A DNA stretch of 64,000 nt, taken from Onstottus_A sp036505875 (GTDB taxonomy: Bacteria; Acidobacteriota; Blastocatellia; UBA7656). This document shows, one piece after another, positions 16,496 to 24,806 of this stretch. Position 1 is the stretch's first letter. The number at the start of each line of letters is the position of its first letter. Both the position numbers and the translations under genes were made by a program. The notes beneath the pieces are model-generated. The model was given only the letters and a program-made list of their open reading frames with translations, ran no database searches and was not told the origin of the DNA. The stretch spans positions 14,874 to 78,873 of the forward strand of contig DASXSR010000324.1 of assembly GCA_036505875.1 (NCBI GenBank). The letters are read 5' to 3'.

Positions 16496-17281
16496 TCAAC
16501 GCCTCCAGGCTTCGCCCTCGTCACGCAGATCGTCGAGCGCAGACTGCAACGCTTGTTGCTTGGCCGCCACCTCTGCGCTGCTTGCGTGTCGCGACACGTA
16601 GATCGGCTCGGAAATCAAAACTGCCGCGCGAGTGAACGGCAGGGGAATCTGCAAACGGTCCCAGCTCGGAAGCTCGACGTATTTGCGCGCCGCGATGTGA
16701 AATGGAAGTATTGCCTGCCCGGTGTGTCGCGCAAGCGTCACAGCCCCGGTCTTTGCGATGTAAGCCGGGCCGCGGGGTCCATCGATTGTGAACCCCGCTT
16801 CGATTCCGTTCTTCAAACATTCGGCCATCTCGGCAAGAGCGCGCCCTCCGCCTCGCGTCGAAGAACCGCGCGCAGTGCCGTAACCGAATCGCTTGATCAC
16901 CCGGCCGGTGTATTCGGCATCGCGACTGACGCTCGACATGACCACGATGCCGCGCCCGCGAAAAAACCACGTAGCGCCCAGTATGCAAGTGTGCCAGAAG
17001 GCGAAGATTGGCCGATGCCCGCGGTCGATAATTGAGTCAAGATGTTGACGACCGCGCATTTCCCATCTCAGCGTCGAACAGATCGCTCGAATCAGCCAAT
17101 AAAGGAATAGATCGGCGGTACGGATGATCAACCGATCAAGTTGTCGATAGGTGGAGAGATCGCTGAATTCGTAGACGCGGCGCCGCAACAGGTCCAGATC
17201 AACTCCCTGGCGGTCGTTAGAGCCGGCAGCGGCTACTGGTTGCGAGATTCGGGATGCGGAGCTGTCGATCGGAGCTGCCAT
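16496..17281 (-). CDS. DUF374-type lysophospholipid acyltransferase-like protein
   Basis: 261 residues. A hydrophobic helix lies at about 55-70. The LPLAT/DUF374 core follows: IFAFWHTCILGA, the IVVMSSVSRDAEYTGRVI block, RGSSTRGGGRAL, and FTIDGPRGPAYIAKTGAVTLA, the last being the family signature. These proteins resemble lipid A acyltransferases with an HxxxxD-like site replaced by a W-H-T variant. Likely role is acylation of an envelope lipid. The gene is the last of a minus-strand trio; its ATG is only seven bases beyond the stop of the beta-barrel gene, so they are co-transcribed. Confidence 0.83.
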   Translation of the reverse strand: MAAPIDSSASRISQPVAAAGSNDRQGVDLDLLRRRVYEFSDLSTYRQLDRLIIRTADLFLYWLIRAICSTLRWEMRGRQHLDSIIDRGHRPIFAFWHTCILGATWFFRGRGIVVMSSVSRDAEYTGRVIKRFGYGTARGSSTRGGGRALAEMAECLKNGIEAGFTIDGPRGPAYIAKTGAVTLARHTGQAILPFHIAARKYVELPSWDRLQIPLPFTRAAVLISEPIYVSRHASSAEVAAKQQALQSALDDLRDEGEAWRR

Positions 17282-17288
17282 TGTTTCA

Positions 17289-18047
17289 CTAGAATTTTAA
17301 ACCGACACCCGCACGCACCATCGTTTGGCTCGAGAAATTCACGTGTGGGTCGTAGTAAGCTTTCCAAAACCACGAAGGCCGATCGTAGTAAACGCCGATC
17401 CCAACTGCGCGCACATACGCGCCGTCATCTCCGTGACCCGACTTGTACAAGCCGTCAACAGTAATCCCGTTGGCCGAATTCAGCTTGTGCCGCCATAGCA
17501 CATGAGTGTCCTGTTGGTGTGTGTGCAAACGAACGTCGAAGATTGTGTAGCCGTAAATCTTGTCGTACTGATTGATCTTTCGACCGGCGCCCAACTGCAG
17601 CGATTCACTTGGATCGAAAAACAGGTCGTTGAAAGGCTTCAAGTTTGTTTGCGAGTAACCGACGATGCCATAGTTCTTCGAGCCCAACTCCGCGTACAGC
17701 GAGCCGGCCAATGCTCCATTCGAGCCGACTTCGAGCGTCGGGATAAACAGCAGCCATTTGTGTTGAAAGTCATACTCTGCGCCGATGCGCGCCTGACTGT
17801 CGCCGTTTGGATCATAGAAGCCGGCGAGCCACGCGACCACGTGCCCGAACTGATGTCGAAGGTTTATGTCGTAGTTACGGTCGTTCGACAGAAAATAAAC
17901 GGCGAACGTAATCTTTGACTTCTTATCATCAGCTCGCTCTATTGCAGGGGTCTGCCCTTGTTGAGGAGGTTGAGATAGCTGTTGGGCCGAGGCCGGCGCG
18001 TTTAGAACGCCGATCAGCGCAGCAAGCACCAGAATTGACGACCTCAC
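17289..18047 (-). CDS. Predicted outer-membrane beta-barrel protein
   Basis: About 252 residues from the GTG at 18047, which gives a good signal peptide (RSSILVLAALIGVLNAPASAQQ). The mature part is rich in alternating polar and aromatic strands (ITFAVYFLSNDRNYDINLRH, YGYTIFDVRLHTHQQ, GVYYDRPSWFWKAYYDPH) and ends in Phe, as expected of an outer-membrane barrel of 10-12 strands. An open frame extends to a GTG at 18122 but would overlap the upstream gene by 50 bases and bury the signal peptide. No clear ribosome binding site is seen at either start. I do not recognise a family. It lies between a beta-propeller gene and an acyltransferase gene in one operon. Confidence 0.68.
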   Translation of the reverse strand: MRSSILVLAALIGVLNAPASAQQLSQPPQQGQTPAIERADDKKSKITFAVYFLSNDRNYDINLRHQFGHVVAWLAGFYDPNGDSQARIGAEYDFQHKWLLFIPTLEVGSNGALAGSLYAELGSKNYGIVGYSQTNLKPFNDLFFDPSESLQLGAGRKINQYDKIYGYTIFDVRLHTHQQDTHVLWRHKLNSANGITVDGLYKSGHGDDGAYVRAVGIGVYYDRPSWFWKAYYDPHVNFSSQTMVRAGVGLKF

Positions 18048-18072
18048 TGCTTTAAAGGACAAGTCAGCTCGC

Positions 18073-19101
18073 TCAGAATGGCCAGTAACCTTCGATTTCC
18101 ATTTGTATGCGGAATAGCTCACGGTTGGTCGCGACGATCATATTTCCGTGATCATCGAAGCACAATCCAATGATTCCAATTCCGGCGACTACCATCTCGG
18201 CTTCTGCGTCGGGTGTAATCTTGATTATGCCGCGATGCCCTCGCCGGCTTGCGGCGACGTATAGATTACCCTCGCGATCGAACGCGAGACCTTGCGGTCG
18301 CCCCATCCCGGAAAAGAATCTGGTCACCTCGCCGTCAGGACTAATCCGGATGATCGAATCGAAGCTGGAAAGCGTCGGCCCGGTCACGTACAAATTGCCG
18401 TCGGGCCCAAATGCCAGGTGATAAGCCGCGACGCTTGGTTCCAACGTGGCAAAGGGTGTGCCCTCGCCGATCTCGTTAACGAGGAAAATCGTGCCGCTGC
18501 GGTCGCCGACAAACATCCGACCGTCGGGATCGAACGCGATGCCAGTGGCGATGCCGAGATTATGGGCGAACTCCTCTGCTTCTTTGAACGGAGTCACTCG
18601 ATAAACCGTCCCGTCATATCGACTGGTAATGAACATCTCGCCAGCCGGGCTGAACGCGAGGCCTGTAGGATTGATCAAATCAGTAAGGAAGGGTTCGCTT
18701 TCGCCGTCCGGGGTTATCTTGTAAACGGAAACCGGCACCTTCTGTCCGCGCGATCCCGAAAGCGTCGTATAGATAGCGCCGTTGTCGCGATCGTATGCGG
18801 GATTTGCTACCGGGTGAAGGTTCTCGGCGAGCTTCTGACCCACGACGAACGGCATGCCTTCGCTGATCGAGCCGTTCGATTCGAGTGTAATGTAGACTTC
18901 CGTGCTGTCGAGCAGCACGCTCGAAGGCACCGGCGCGATCACCCGGCTGCTCGACGCGCTGATGGGTCTGATTTCAGCGTCTCCGAAGCGGATTCGCACT
19001 CGGTCGTAGGCAGAGAAAGCGAAATTCTTGCAGGTGATTATGATTTCGCCGCCTTCGACCCCGGCGCTGGGCACGACGCTTTCGATTACAGGTTGAGGCA
19101 T
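18073..19101 (-). CDS. IPT/TIG domain plus NHL/SMP-30-type beta-propeller protein
   Basis: 342 residues without a signal peptide. Residues 1-85 look like an immunoglobulin-like IPT/TIG domain (VIESVVPSAGVEGGEIIITCKNFAF). The remainder has about six propeller blades with the NHL/gluconolactonase pattern: GLAFSPAGEMFITSRYDGTVY, GIAFDPDGRMFVGDRSGTIF, LAFGPDGNLYVTGP, GLAFDREGNLYVAASR. Such domains bind sugars or proteins; no catalytic set can be assigned. GAGGAAG precedes the ATG. It is the first gene of the minus-strand trio leading to the barrel and acyltransferase. The absence of an export signal on a propeller with an IPT domain is unusual. Confidence 0.8.
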   Translation of the reverse strand: MPQPVIESVVPSAGVEGGEIIITCKNFAFSAYDRVRIRFGDAEIRPISASSSRVIAPVPSSVLLDSTEVYITLESNGSISEGMPFVVGQKLAENLHPVANPAYDRDNGAIYTTLSGSRGQKVPVSVYKITPDGESEPFLTDLINPTGLAFSPAGEMFITSRYDGTVYRVTPFKEAEEFAHNLGIATGIAFDPDGRMFVGDRSGTIFLVNEIGEGTPFATLEPSVAAYHLAFGPDGNLYVTGPTLSSFDSIIRISPDGEVTRFFSGMGRPQGLAFDREGNLYVAASRRGHRGIIKITPDAEAEMVVAGIGIIGLCFDDHGNMIVATNRELFRIQMEIEGYWPF

Positions 19102-19176
19102 CCGCTTCCTCGTCCTCGTGGCACTTAATGAGACGAGTATATTACGATGCGACGTATGGATTGTCCATAAACAGGC

Positions 19177-19851
19177 TCAGCGGGTGAACAACGTGTCGAG
19201 GTCTTCCGCCGTCAGCTCGGCGAGGCTCTCGACCACAAGATCGGCTTCGAGAAGCTTCTCGCGAGGATACGAGTTCGTTATGGCAAGACATCGCATCCCG
19301 GCATTGTGCGCAGCAATGACGCCGTGAATGGAATCTTCAATTACCAGGCACTCCTCGCGGCCCAAATCGTCGCCGCTCGCGAGCAACTCCCACGCTCGGA
19401 TGAACGGCTCGGGATCAGGTTTGCTATGCGTTACGTCTTCCGAACTGACGATAACTTTGAAACAGTCGCGTACGCCGCCGTACTTCAGCACAAGATCGAT
19501 CTCGCGTCGAAGCGCGCCAGACGCAACCGCAAGCGGATAGCGGCCTGCGGCCTGCCGAATGAACTCAGTCGCGCCCGGCAACAGTTGCAGCGTGGCTCGC
19601 ATCACCGGCTCGACCACCTGGGCCTTTCGATTGACCAAGTCCTCCAGTTCTTTTGGAGTTAGCGAAGCGTCGCGTTCGGCAAACGCCTTCGTGAAACAAG
19701 CTCGGTCATCCAGCGCGAGATAGTGGCTGAAATATTCTTCTTTGGTGAGAATGATTCCTTCTTCTTCAAGCACTCGCTGAAACGACGCCATGTGGATCGG
19801 TTCCGTATCGGCTATCACGCCGTCGCAGTCGAAGATGATTGCTCGGAGCAT
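19177..19851 (-). CDS. HAD-superfamily phosphatase/phosphomutase
   Basis: 224 residues from the ATG at 19851. Motif I is IIFDCDGVIADTEP with the nucleophile Asp; motif II is AVASGA; the conserved Lys is in HSKPDPEPFIRA; motif IV is CLVIEDSIHGVIAAHNAGM. The cap insertion after motif I is of the helical type seen in beta-phosphoglucomutase and related sugar-phosphate phosphatases, so a sugar phosphate substrate is likely. A longer in-frame start at 19953 would run into a repeat element and is not favoured. No strong ribosome binding site is seen. Confidence 0.88.
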   Translation of the reverse strand: MLRAIIFDCDGVIADTEPIHMASFQRVLEEEGIILTKEEYFSHYLALDDRACFTKAFAERDASLTPKELEDLVNRKAQVVEPVMRATLQLLPGATEFIRQAAGRYPLAVASGALRREIDLVLKYGGVRDCFKVIVSSEDVTHSKPDPEPFIRAWELLASGDDLGREECLVIEDSIHGVIAAHNAGMRCLAITNSYPREKLLEADLVVESLAELTAEDLDTLFTR

Positions 19852-19910
19852 AGATCTGTTGGAGTTTAGCCGAATGTCCGGATTCGCGCGATGTTCTGGT
19901 GCATAAAGCA

Positions 19911-19999
19911 ATCGAGGAGAGACGGATCGAAAATCTCGAATCTCAAAGTTCAAATTTCAAATTTGAGATTTGAGACTTCGACCCATCGCTCCTCGAGAA
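19911..19999. repeat. Nested heptad hairpin combining two repeat families
   Basis: The outer arms are of the GGATCGA type (ATCGAGGAGAGACGGATCGA on the left, reverse-complement related TCGACCCATCGCTCCTCGAG on the right). They enclose an inner A+T-rich palindrome of the AATCTCA/AATTTGA type. The whole element folds as one hairpin of nearly 90 bases between the HAD gene start and the EF-hand gene end. Confidence 0.7.
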
Positions 20000-20060
20000 A
20001 AAGTGGTTCGATCTGATATGTCCCACCCGACTCGATCGAACCCGCTGAACTCTGACATAC

Positions 20061-20756
20061 TCAGTTGTTTGGCGTCTGCGCCTTCTTGGCGTCGGCAGCC
20101 TTTTTCAACTGCTTAAGAGCGGCGTCTGCTTCTTCACGTGTGATGACGCCATCCTTGTTCAGGTCCAGCGATTTGAATATCCGCTCGTTACCAAGCTCTT
20201 CGGGTGTAATCTTGCCGTCTTTGTTCTTGTCGTATTTCTCGAACAGGTTGTTAAGCTCGACGCCGCCGGTCGCCTGCGTCTGAGCTTCGTTCACCGCGCG
20301 GAAGAACCCGTTGAGCTCTTCAGCGTTAAGCTCGCCGTTGTGGTCCTTGTCCAGCGCGTCAAATAGCGAAAGAATCTTGCCAAATTCCTCACGCGAGATC
20401 TTACCGTCGCCGTTCGCGTCCAGAAGCTTGATCAAACTGTCGCCTACGCGTTGAAAGCCTCCGCCACCGCCGCCAAACCCCCGACGCATCGCGTTGAATT
20501 CTTCTTCGTCGATGAATCCGTCGTGGTTGCTGTCGAGCCGATCAAACATCTGTGGAGGCAACTGGCTGCTCGCCCATTCCTCTTTGCTGATCTTCTTGTC
20601 TTTATTCTTGTCGATGTCAGCGAAGGTCGGCAGTTGAATCTGCATTCGCTGGCCTCCTCCGCCAAACCCGCCCGGCGGCATCGGCGGAGGTTCCTGCGCG
20701 AACGCGCAGCTCGAAACTAAACTGATGAAAAGTACTAGTCCAAAGAATCTCTTCAT
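20061..20756 (-). CDS. Secreted EF-hand calcium-binding protein
   Basis: About 231 residues. Residues 1-20 form a signal peptide ending in SCAFAQ. Six EF-hand-type loops can be seen: DIDKNKDKKISKEE, DSNHDGFIDEEE, DANGDGKISREE, DKDHNGELNAEE, DKNKDGKITPEE and DLNKDGVITREE, each with Asp/Asn at positions 1, 3 and 5 and Glu at 12. Two short Gly-rich stretches (PPGGFGGGGQ and GFGGGGGGFQ) sit before the first and between the second and third loops. GAGGAG lies seven bases before the ATG. It is the last gene of the sigma-factor operon, 41 bases after the Oar-like receptor. Confidence 0.9.
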   Translation of the reverse strand: MKRFFGLVLFISLVSSCAFAQEPPPMPPGGFGGGGQRMQIQLPTFADIDKNKDKKISKEEWASSQLPPQMFDRLDSNHDGFIDEEEFNAMRRGFGGGGGGFQRVGDSLIKLLDANGDGKISREEFGKILSLFDALDKDHNGELNAEELNGFFRAVNEAQTQATGGVELNNLFEKYDKNKDGKITPEELGNERIFKSLDLNKDGVITREEADAALKQLKKAADAKKAQTPNN

Positions 20757-20797
20757 GAATTTACTCCTCAAACTTTCACAAGCGTCCACAGTCCGAC

Positions 20798-23700
20798 TCA
20801 AAAATTGAATCTCAAGCTCACGTCAATTCTTCGTGACCCGGCGCCGCCACCAAAAAATCCGCCGCCAAAGCCTCCTCCGCCAAGGCTGCTGCTCGCCGTT
20901 CTGTTTGCTCTGCCGAAGAAAGGCGACGTGAGCACCCCGTTGTAGTTCGCGAAGTTGACATGGTTTAGGATGTCATTGGCATTGACGGAAATCGTGAGGT
21001 TGTATTTGTGGCGCACGTCGCCGCCCCCGCCCATCATCATCACGTTTCCGCCGCCGCCGCCTGGTCCGCCGCCTCGCGTAATCATCTGGGCGCCGCCGCC
21101 TCCGCCTCCCCCGCGATTCGGGGTGGCACCGCCGCCTCCGCCTCGATTGCCGCGATTTTGGCCTTGTGAATTGGCCTGGTTTTGGCCTCGGCCATTCTGA
21201 CCGTCCCTGCCCCGATTAGCCATCGCGTTCCCATAGTTGTTGGGCGGTGGACCGAAGCCGAACGTCTTTGATACGCCGAGATTGACGCTGAAAAATCCCG
21301 GGCCCTGGCCGAAGTTGCGAGGGATGATCGCCTCTCCCGGAAGCGGATCGGGATTGAAGGTCCCAAAGCGGGTCACGATCGCGCCGGGATCACCCGGATT
21401 AGCGAAGGAAGGCCGATCGGAGAACTGATTGTCGCGGTTATTGTCGCGTCCGGTCAGAATGTTGAACGGCGCGCCAGATCGTGCTTGCACAAACGGAGTG
21501 AGCCGAAATCCCCTCGGAAGCGAGATGTTCGCGCTAGCAAAGAAGTTGTGACGAATATCGCCGCCCGCGCGCCCCCATTCAGCCGACAGATCATACGGAT
21601 TGGCAGGGTTCGAACCCGCGCCATCCGTGTTGTTATGCATTGTGGCGAGAGTGTAACCGCCGAACAAAGTGATCTTCTGGCTGAAGCCCGTTCGCAGGTT
21701 TACGTTCATCTGATGCCGCTCAGACAAGCCGTTAGATTCGTACTCGAGAATCGGCCCTTGGCCGGCAAAAGGAAGCACCGGAACTCCGTTGTCAAACCTC
21801 GTTGGCGCGTTGATGTTGCGCGAGCGAAGCAGGTGAACGCCCCTGCTCCACGTGTAGCCAACGGAGCCGAACAGCTTAAACGGCAATTGTCGCTCGTAGC
21901 TTAAGTTTGCGACCATCGTGTACGGATCCTTAAAGTTCGCCTCTTTGATGCGAGTGGTAGGCAACCGAGACGTAGTTCCATTCTCGAGGGTCGGAGGAAT
22001 GTTCAAGAAGAAGTTCGGCTGTTGAATGACGAATTGCTCCTGGTGGCCGCTGCTGAGACGAATCACTTCTGACGTAATTCCGGAATCAACGTAGTTATAA
22101 AAAATGCCGCCGCCACCGCGAATCGTGCTCTTGCGGCCCTTGTCGGGATTAAAAGCGATCGAAAAGCGAGGAGCCAGGTTCAGCCTGTCTTGCAAATGCG
22201 TTTGAAACTCCTGACGCACACCGCCCGACAGAGATAAGCGCTGCGAAACCTTCCAGTCGTCCTGCGCAAAAACTCCATATTCCCACTGCGAGAAACCGAT
22301 AAATGGATCGCCGCGATTAATTGAAAACTGCGATGGGTGATAACCCGGCACGCCGCGCACCACCCGGCTGTACAGCTCGATCGGGCTTATGGGAATCGGC
22401 GCCCCGTCTGCGCCAAGTAATATCTTCCCCTGAGCGTCGCGCTCGAAGTCCTGCCCGAACGTGAATGATCCGCCGAAGTTCGAGCGATTGAGATTATTAG
22501 GCTGAACGCCTTCGGCCCGAAACCCCGCCTTGAAAGTGTGCTTCTTGCGCGAGTAAGTGAACGTATCGGTGAAGTCGAGATTCTGATTTTGGTTATCGCT
22601 AAAAGTCTGGCTTCCGCCGCCGTTGAACGCGTCGAGCACGTTGATTGCCACAGCATCAGACAAGGCCCGAGACATGCTCTCACGGCGGCTCAACTGAATC
22701 CGCATCTCATTGACCGCGCGCTCGCTGGCGATTGTGGTGAGCGAAAGCCGGAGCGTGTTCTCACTCGAAGTGGAGTTTGACCCGCGCTCTGGAAGCGTGA
22801 ATCCGCCACCCCCGCCTCTATGAGATTCGTTTTGAGAATGGCGAAACTGTATGCCGATCGTGTGCTGTTTGGTTGCAAGATAGTCGCTGCGAATTGAAAA
22901 GTTTGAGCTCCGAATTGGAGTCAACACCGTAGCGGCGAAGGGCGTAGGTTGAAAAGTAGCGGGGTCGATCACTATCGCGTTGACGTAATCGTTGCCGTCT
23001 ATTTCATTTCGCCGCATGTCGAAGAAGAAGCCCCAGCGATTGCGAATGATCGGTCCGCTGAAATAGCCGCCGTAGTTGCGATACTGAAAGGGCGCCCTGA
23101 ATGTTGCAAAAGCATCGCGGGCGTTCAGTGATTCGTCATTGAAGCTGAAATTGAAACCGCCGTGAAACGTGTCCGCGCCGGGCTTGGTGATGATTTCGAT
23201 GCGGGCATCGCCGCGCTCCGAGAACTCAGCCGAATAAGGGTTTTGATTTATGTTTATTCGCAGAATAGCTTCTTTCGGAGGAAGCTGGCCGCGCTCGCGA
23301 AAGCCGCCGACGTAGACTGCCGCGTCATCGGCCCCACCTGCCGCGCCCGCCATCTGCTTCAATGTTTGAAGCAACTCGTCCGGGTCGTCGGGAAGAGCCT
23401 GCAGGTCTTTTTCTGTGAGAGTGATTGCCGACAGATTCTTGTCCGGGTCTGTAGAAATCCCGGCAGAATCGTCCTTAACGTCGACCTTCTCGGCAATTAT
23501 CACTTTGAGCTTCACGTCGAATGGACCGCTCGGTTTCGTAGTGAGATCTATCTCCTGTGAGAACCTTGCGAAACCTTCGACTTCAACGGTCAACGTGTAA
23601 ACGCCCGGCTTGACCGTGAAGCGATAACGCCCGTGGTCGTCGGACACGGTGGTGAACTTCAGCCCGTTCTCCGACTGCAGCGTTAGCGGCGCAGCAGCGA

Positions 23701-23818
23701 TATAGGCGTTAGTCTCGTCGATGACAGTTCCACGCAGCTCGATCGATCCTTGCCCGTAGGCGGCGAAGTTGATCGTCAGCAGCAGCGAGCAGAGTGATAC
23801 GGCTATGGTTTTTTTCAT
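20798..23818 (-). CDS. Oar-like TonB-dependent outer-membrane receptor
   Basis: 1006 residues. Signal peptide 1-22, then a carboxypeptidase-regulatory-like domain (about 25-110; IELRGTVIDETNAYIAAAPLTL), then a plug region with DLQALPDDPDELLQTLKQMAGA and KEAILRININQNPYSAEFSERG, then a long beta-barrel ending in LRFNF with a C-terminal Phe. This is the Oar family common in Acidobacteriota and myxobacteria. A Gly/Asn/Arg-rich segment at about 865-932 interrupts the barrel near its end and probably forms an exposed loop. GAAGGA precedes the ATG. The gene lies in a sigma/anti-sigma operon and is followed by the EF-hand gene, so envelope stress or surface function is likely. Its ligand is unknown. 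Confidence 0.9.
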   Translation of the reverse strand: MKKTIAVSLCSLLLTINFAAYGQGSIELRGTVIDETNAYIAAAPLTLQSENGLKFTTVSDDHGRYRFTVKPGVYTLTVEVEGFARFSQEIDLTTKPSGPFDVKLKVIIAEKVDVKDDSAGISTDPDKNLSAITLTEKDLQALPDDPDELLQTLKQMAGAAGGADDAAVYVGGFRERGQLPPKEAILRININQNPYSAEFSERGDARIEIITKPGADTFHGGFNFSFNDESLNARDAFATFRAPFQYRNYGGYFSGPIIRNRWGFFFDMRRNEIDGNDYVNAIVIDPATFQPTPFAATVLTPIRSSNFSIRSDYLATKQHTIGIQFRHSQNESHRGGGGGFTLPERGSNSTSSENTLRLSLTTIASERAVNEMRIQLSRRESMSRALSDAVAINVLDAFNGGGSQTFSDNQNQNLDFTDTFTYSRKKHTFKAGFRAEGVQPNNLNRSNFGGSFTFGQDFERDAQGKILLGADGAPIPISPIELYSRVVRGVPGYHPSQFSINRGDPFIGFSQWEYGVFAQDDWKVSQRLSLSGGVRQEFQTHLQDRLNLAPRFSIAFNPDKGRKSTIRGGGGIFYNYVDSGITSEVIRLSSGHQEQFVIQQPNFFLNIPPTLENGTTSRLPTTRIKEANFKDPYTMVANLSYERQLPFKLFGSVGYTWSRGVHLLRSRNINAPTRFDNGVPVLPFAGQGPILEYESNGLSERHQMNVNLRTGFSQKITLFGGYTLATMHNNTDGAGSNPANPYDLSAEWGRAGGDIRHNFFASANISLPRGFRLTPFVQARSGAPFNILTGRDNNRDNQFSDRPSFANPGDPGAIVTRFGTFNPDPLPGEAIIPRNFGQGPGFFSVNLGVSKTFGFGPPPNNYGNAMANRGRDGQNGRGQNQANSQGQNRGNRGGGGGATPNRGGGGGGGAQMITRGGGPGGGGGNVMMMGGGGDVRHKYNLTISVNANDILNHVNFANYNGVLTSPFFGRANRTASSSLGGGGFGGGFFGGGAGSRRIDVSLRFNF
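21020..21225 (-). repeat. Glycine-rich low-complexity segment in the Oar-like gene
   Basis: About 67 residues consist of runs of Gly with Asn, Gln and Arg (for example GGGGGATPNRGGGGGGG and GGGPGGGGGN). On the other strand the same DNA reads as polyproline, which is a shadow. The base composition is G+C-rich and repetitive. Confidence 0.8.
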
Positions 23819-23872
23819 CTATCTGTCCTTCTTCTTGCTGATTCGCTCCGCGAAGCGTAGAAGTTCCACTAC

Positions 23873-24310
23873 TTACTGCTTTTTGTGGCCCTGCTCTCTT
23901 TCCTCTTGCATCTTCTTGTCGTGTTCCTCCACCATCTGCTCGTACTTTGGCAGTTGTTCGGGAGTCAGCAACGCGCGGATGCGGTCGCGCGACTCTTGCC
24001 GCACGGCGTTAAATCTTGGCACGAAGGGTTTGACCGCCGGATCCATTTCCTGCCGGATCGCTCGATACTTCTCGCTGGTCTCGTCGAGAATCTTTTTGAT
24101 TTGATCCTGCTGATCGCCGGTGAGTCCCACTCTTTGGTTCATGCGGTTAAGCAAGAATTCGGTGCCGCCGCGAGTCGGTTCCTTTTTTCTATCAGAGCCC
24201 GTAAGGCTCTGATAGAGATTGAGCGACAGGGCGCCGGCTGCAAAACCGATCACGAACACTGTCACCACAATGAGACGAGCCTTTGTCTGGCTGGTTGTCT
24301 TACTTTCCAT
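23873..24310 (-). CDS. Spy/CpxP-like periplasmic sensor protein
   Basis: 145 residues from the ATG at 24310, which has GAGGAG ten bases before it. One membrane helix at about 12-32, then a helical periplasmic part with the LTGDQQDQIKKILDE and LTPEQLPKYEQMVEEHDKKM motifs, resembling the LTxxQ repeats of Spy, CpxP and the metal sensors CnrX/ZraP. The Arg/Lys/Glu-rich tail is typical. The start overlaps the anti-sigma gene by 11 bases, and the Oar-like gene follows 54 bases after the stop. In this setting it may act with the anti-sigma factor to sense envelope damage or metal; this is inference. Confidence 0.78.
   Translation of the reverse strand: MESKTTSQTKARLIVVTVFVIGFAAGALSLNLYQSLTGSDRKKEPTRGGTEFLLNRMNQRVGLTGDQQDQIKKILDETSEKYRAIRQEMDPAVKPFVPRFNAVRQESRDRIRALLTPEQLPKYEQMVEEHDKKMQEEREQGHKKQ
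24189..24215. repeat. Perfect inverted repeat inside the Spy-like gene
   Basis: CTATCAGAGCC and GGCTCTGATAG form an 11-bp perfect stem around the five-base loop CGTAA. It lies just after the membrane-helix codons. A T-run occurs before it on the plus strand, so it is not a standard terminator for the minus-strand transcript. Confidence 0.7.
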
Positions 24311-24806
24311 TTTGCCTCTCCTCGATCGCAACTAAGGTCTCGAGCACGTCGTCGCGCGTTGGGGCAGGATAATCATACATATCGCTGAACATCACGCGCT
24401 CTCTTGGACGAATTGCAGCCTGGCTAGCGCCAGGAGGTTGTTGATTCCACAACAATGTCGCGCCGAGGATCACGAGCAGCAGCACTGCCATTGCCGGAAC
24501 AAGTTGACGAGCGGTCAGCAGCAATGCAGCCGCCCAGGATTCTTCAGCGCGAGTCGGGGAGAGTTCTGGGCCGCGCGCGATCCTCGCGCGCAGCGCTCTA
24601 AAGAAATCTTTATCAGGCACCACCTGCTCCGGCGAGGCAGCCAGATCCAACGCCCGCCGTTGCAAGTCAAACAACCGATACTCAAACGCACAGTGCGCAC
24701 AGCTCTGCAAGTGACGCGCGAGAGTCGCATCGCCGGCCGCCTGCGCAAATAGCCTCCGCGCCTGTCGGCATCCGACAGGCGCTTCTTTACTCAACTTCCT
24801 TTTCAT
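24300..24806 (-). CDS. Zinc-binding anti-sigma factor
   Basis: 168 residues. The N-terminal part carries the ZAS motif: C13 then HLQSCAHC with His32, Cys36 and Cys39, which binds zinc in anti-sigma factors of ECF sigma factors. One membrane helix spans about 100-120, and the C-terminal 45 residues are probably periplasmic, ending with TLVAIEERQNGK. GAGGAG precedes the ATG by about ten bases. The ATG overlaps the sigma factor stop (ATGA) and its own end overlaps the Spy-like gene. This gene order and overlap support binding of the upstream sigma factor. Confidence 0.88.
   Translation of the reverse strand: MKRKLSKEAPVGCRQARRLFAQAAGDATLARHLQSCAHCAFEYRLFDLQRRALDLAASPEQVVPDKDFFRALRARIARGPELSPTRAEESWAAALLLTARQLVPAMAVLLLVILGATLLWNQQPPGASQAAIRPRERVMFSDMYDYPAPTRDDVLETLVAIEERQNGK

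Noticed and set aside
20955..21200. Polyproline-rich frame on the plus strand
   Set aside because: It is the complement of the Gly-rich part of the Oar-like receptor and has no ribosome binding site.
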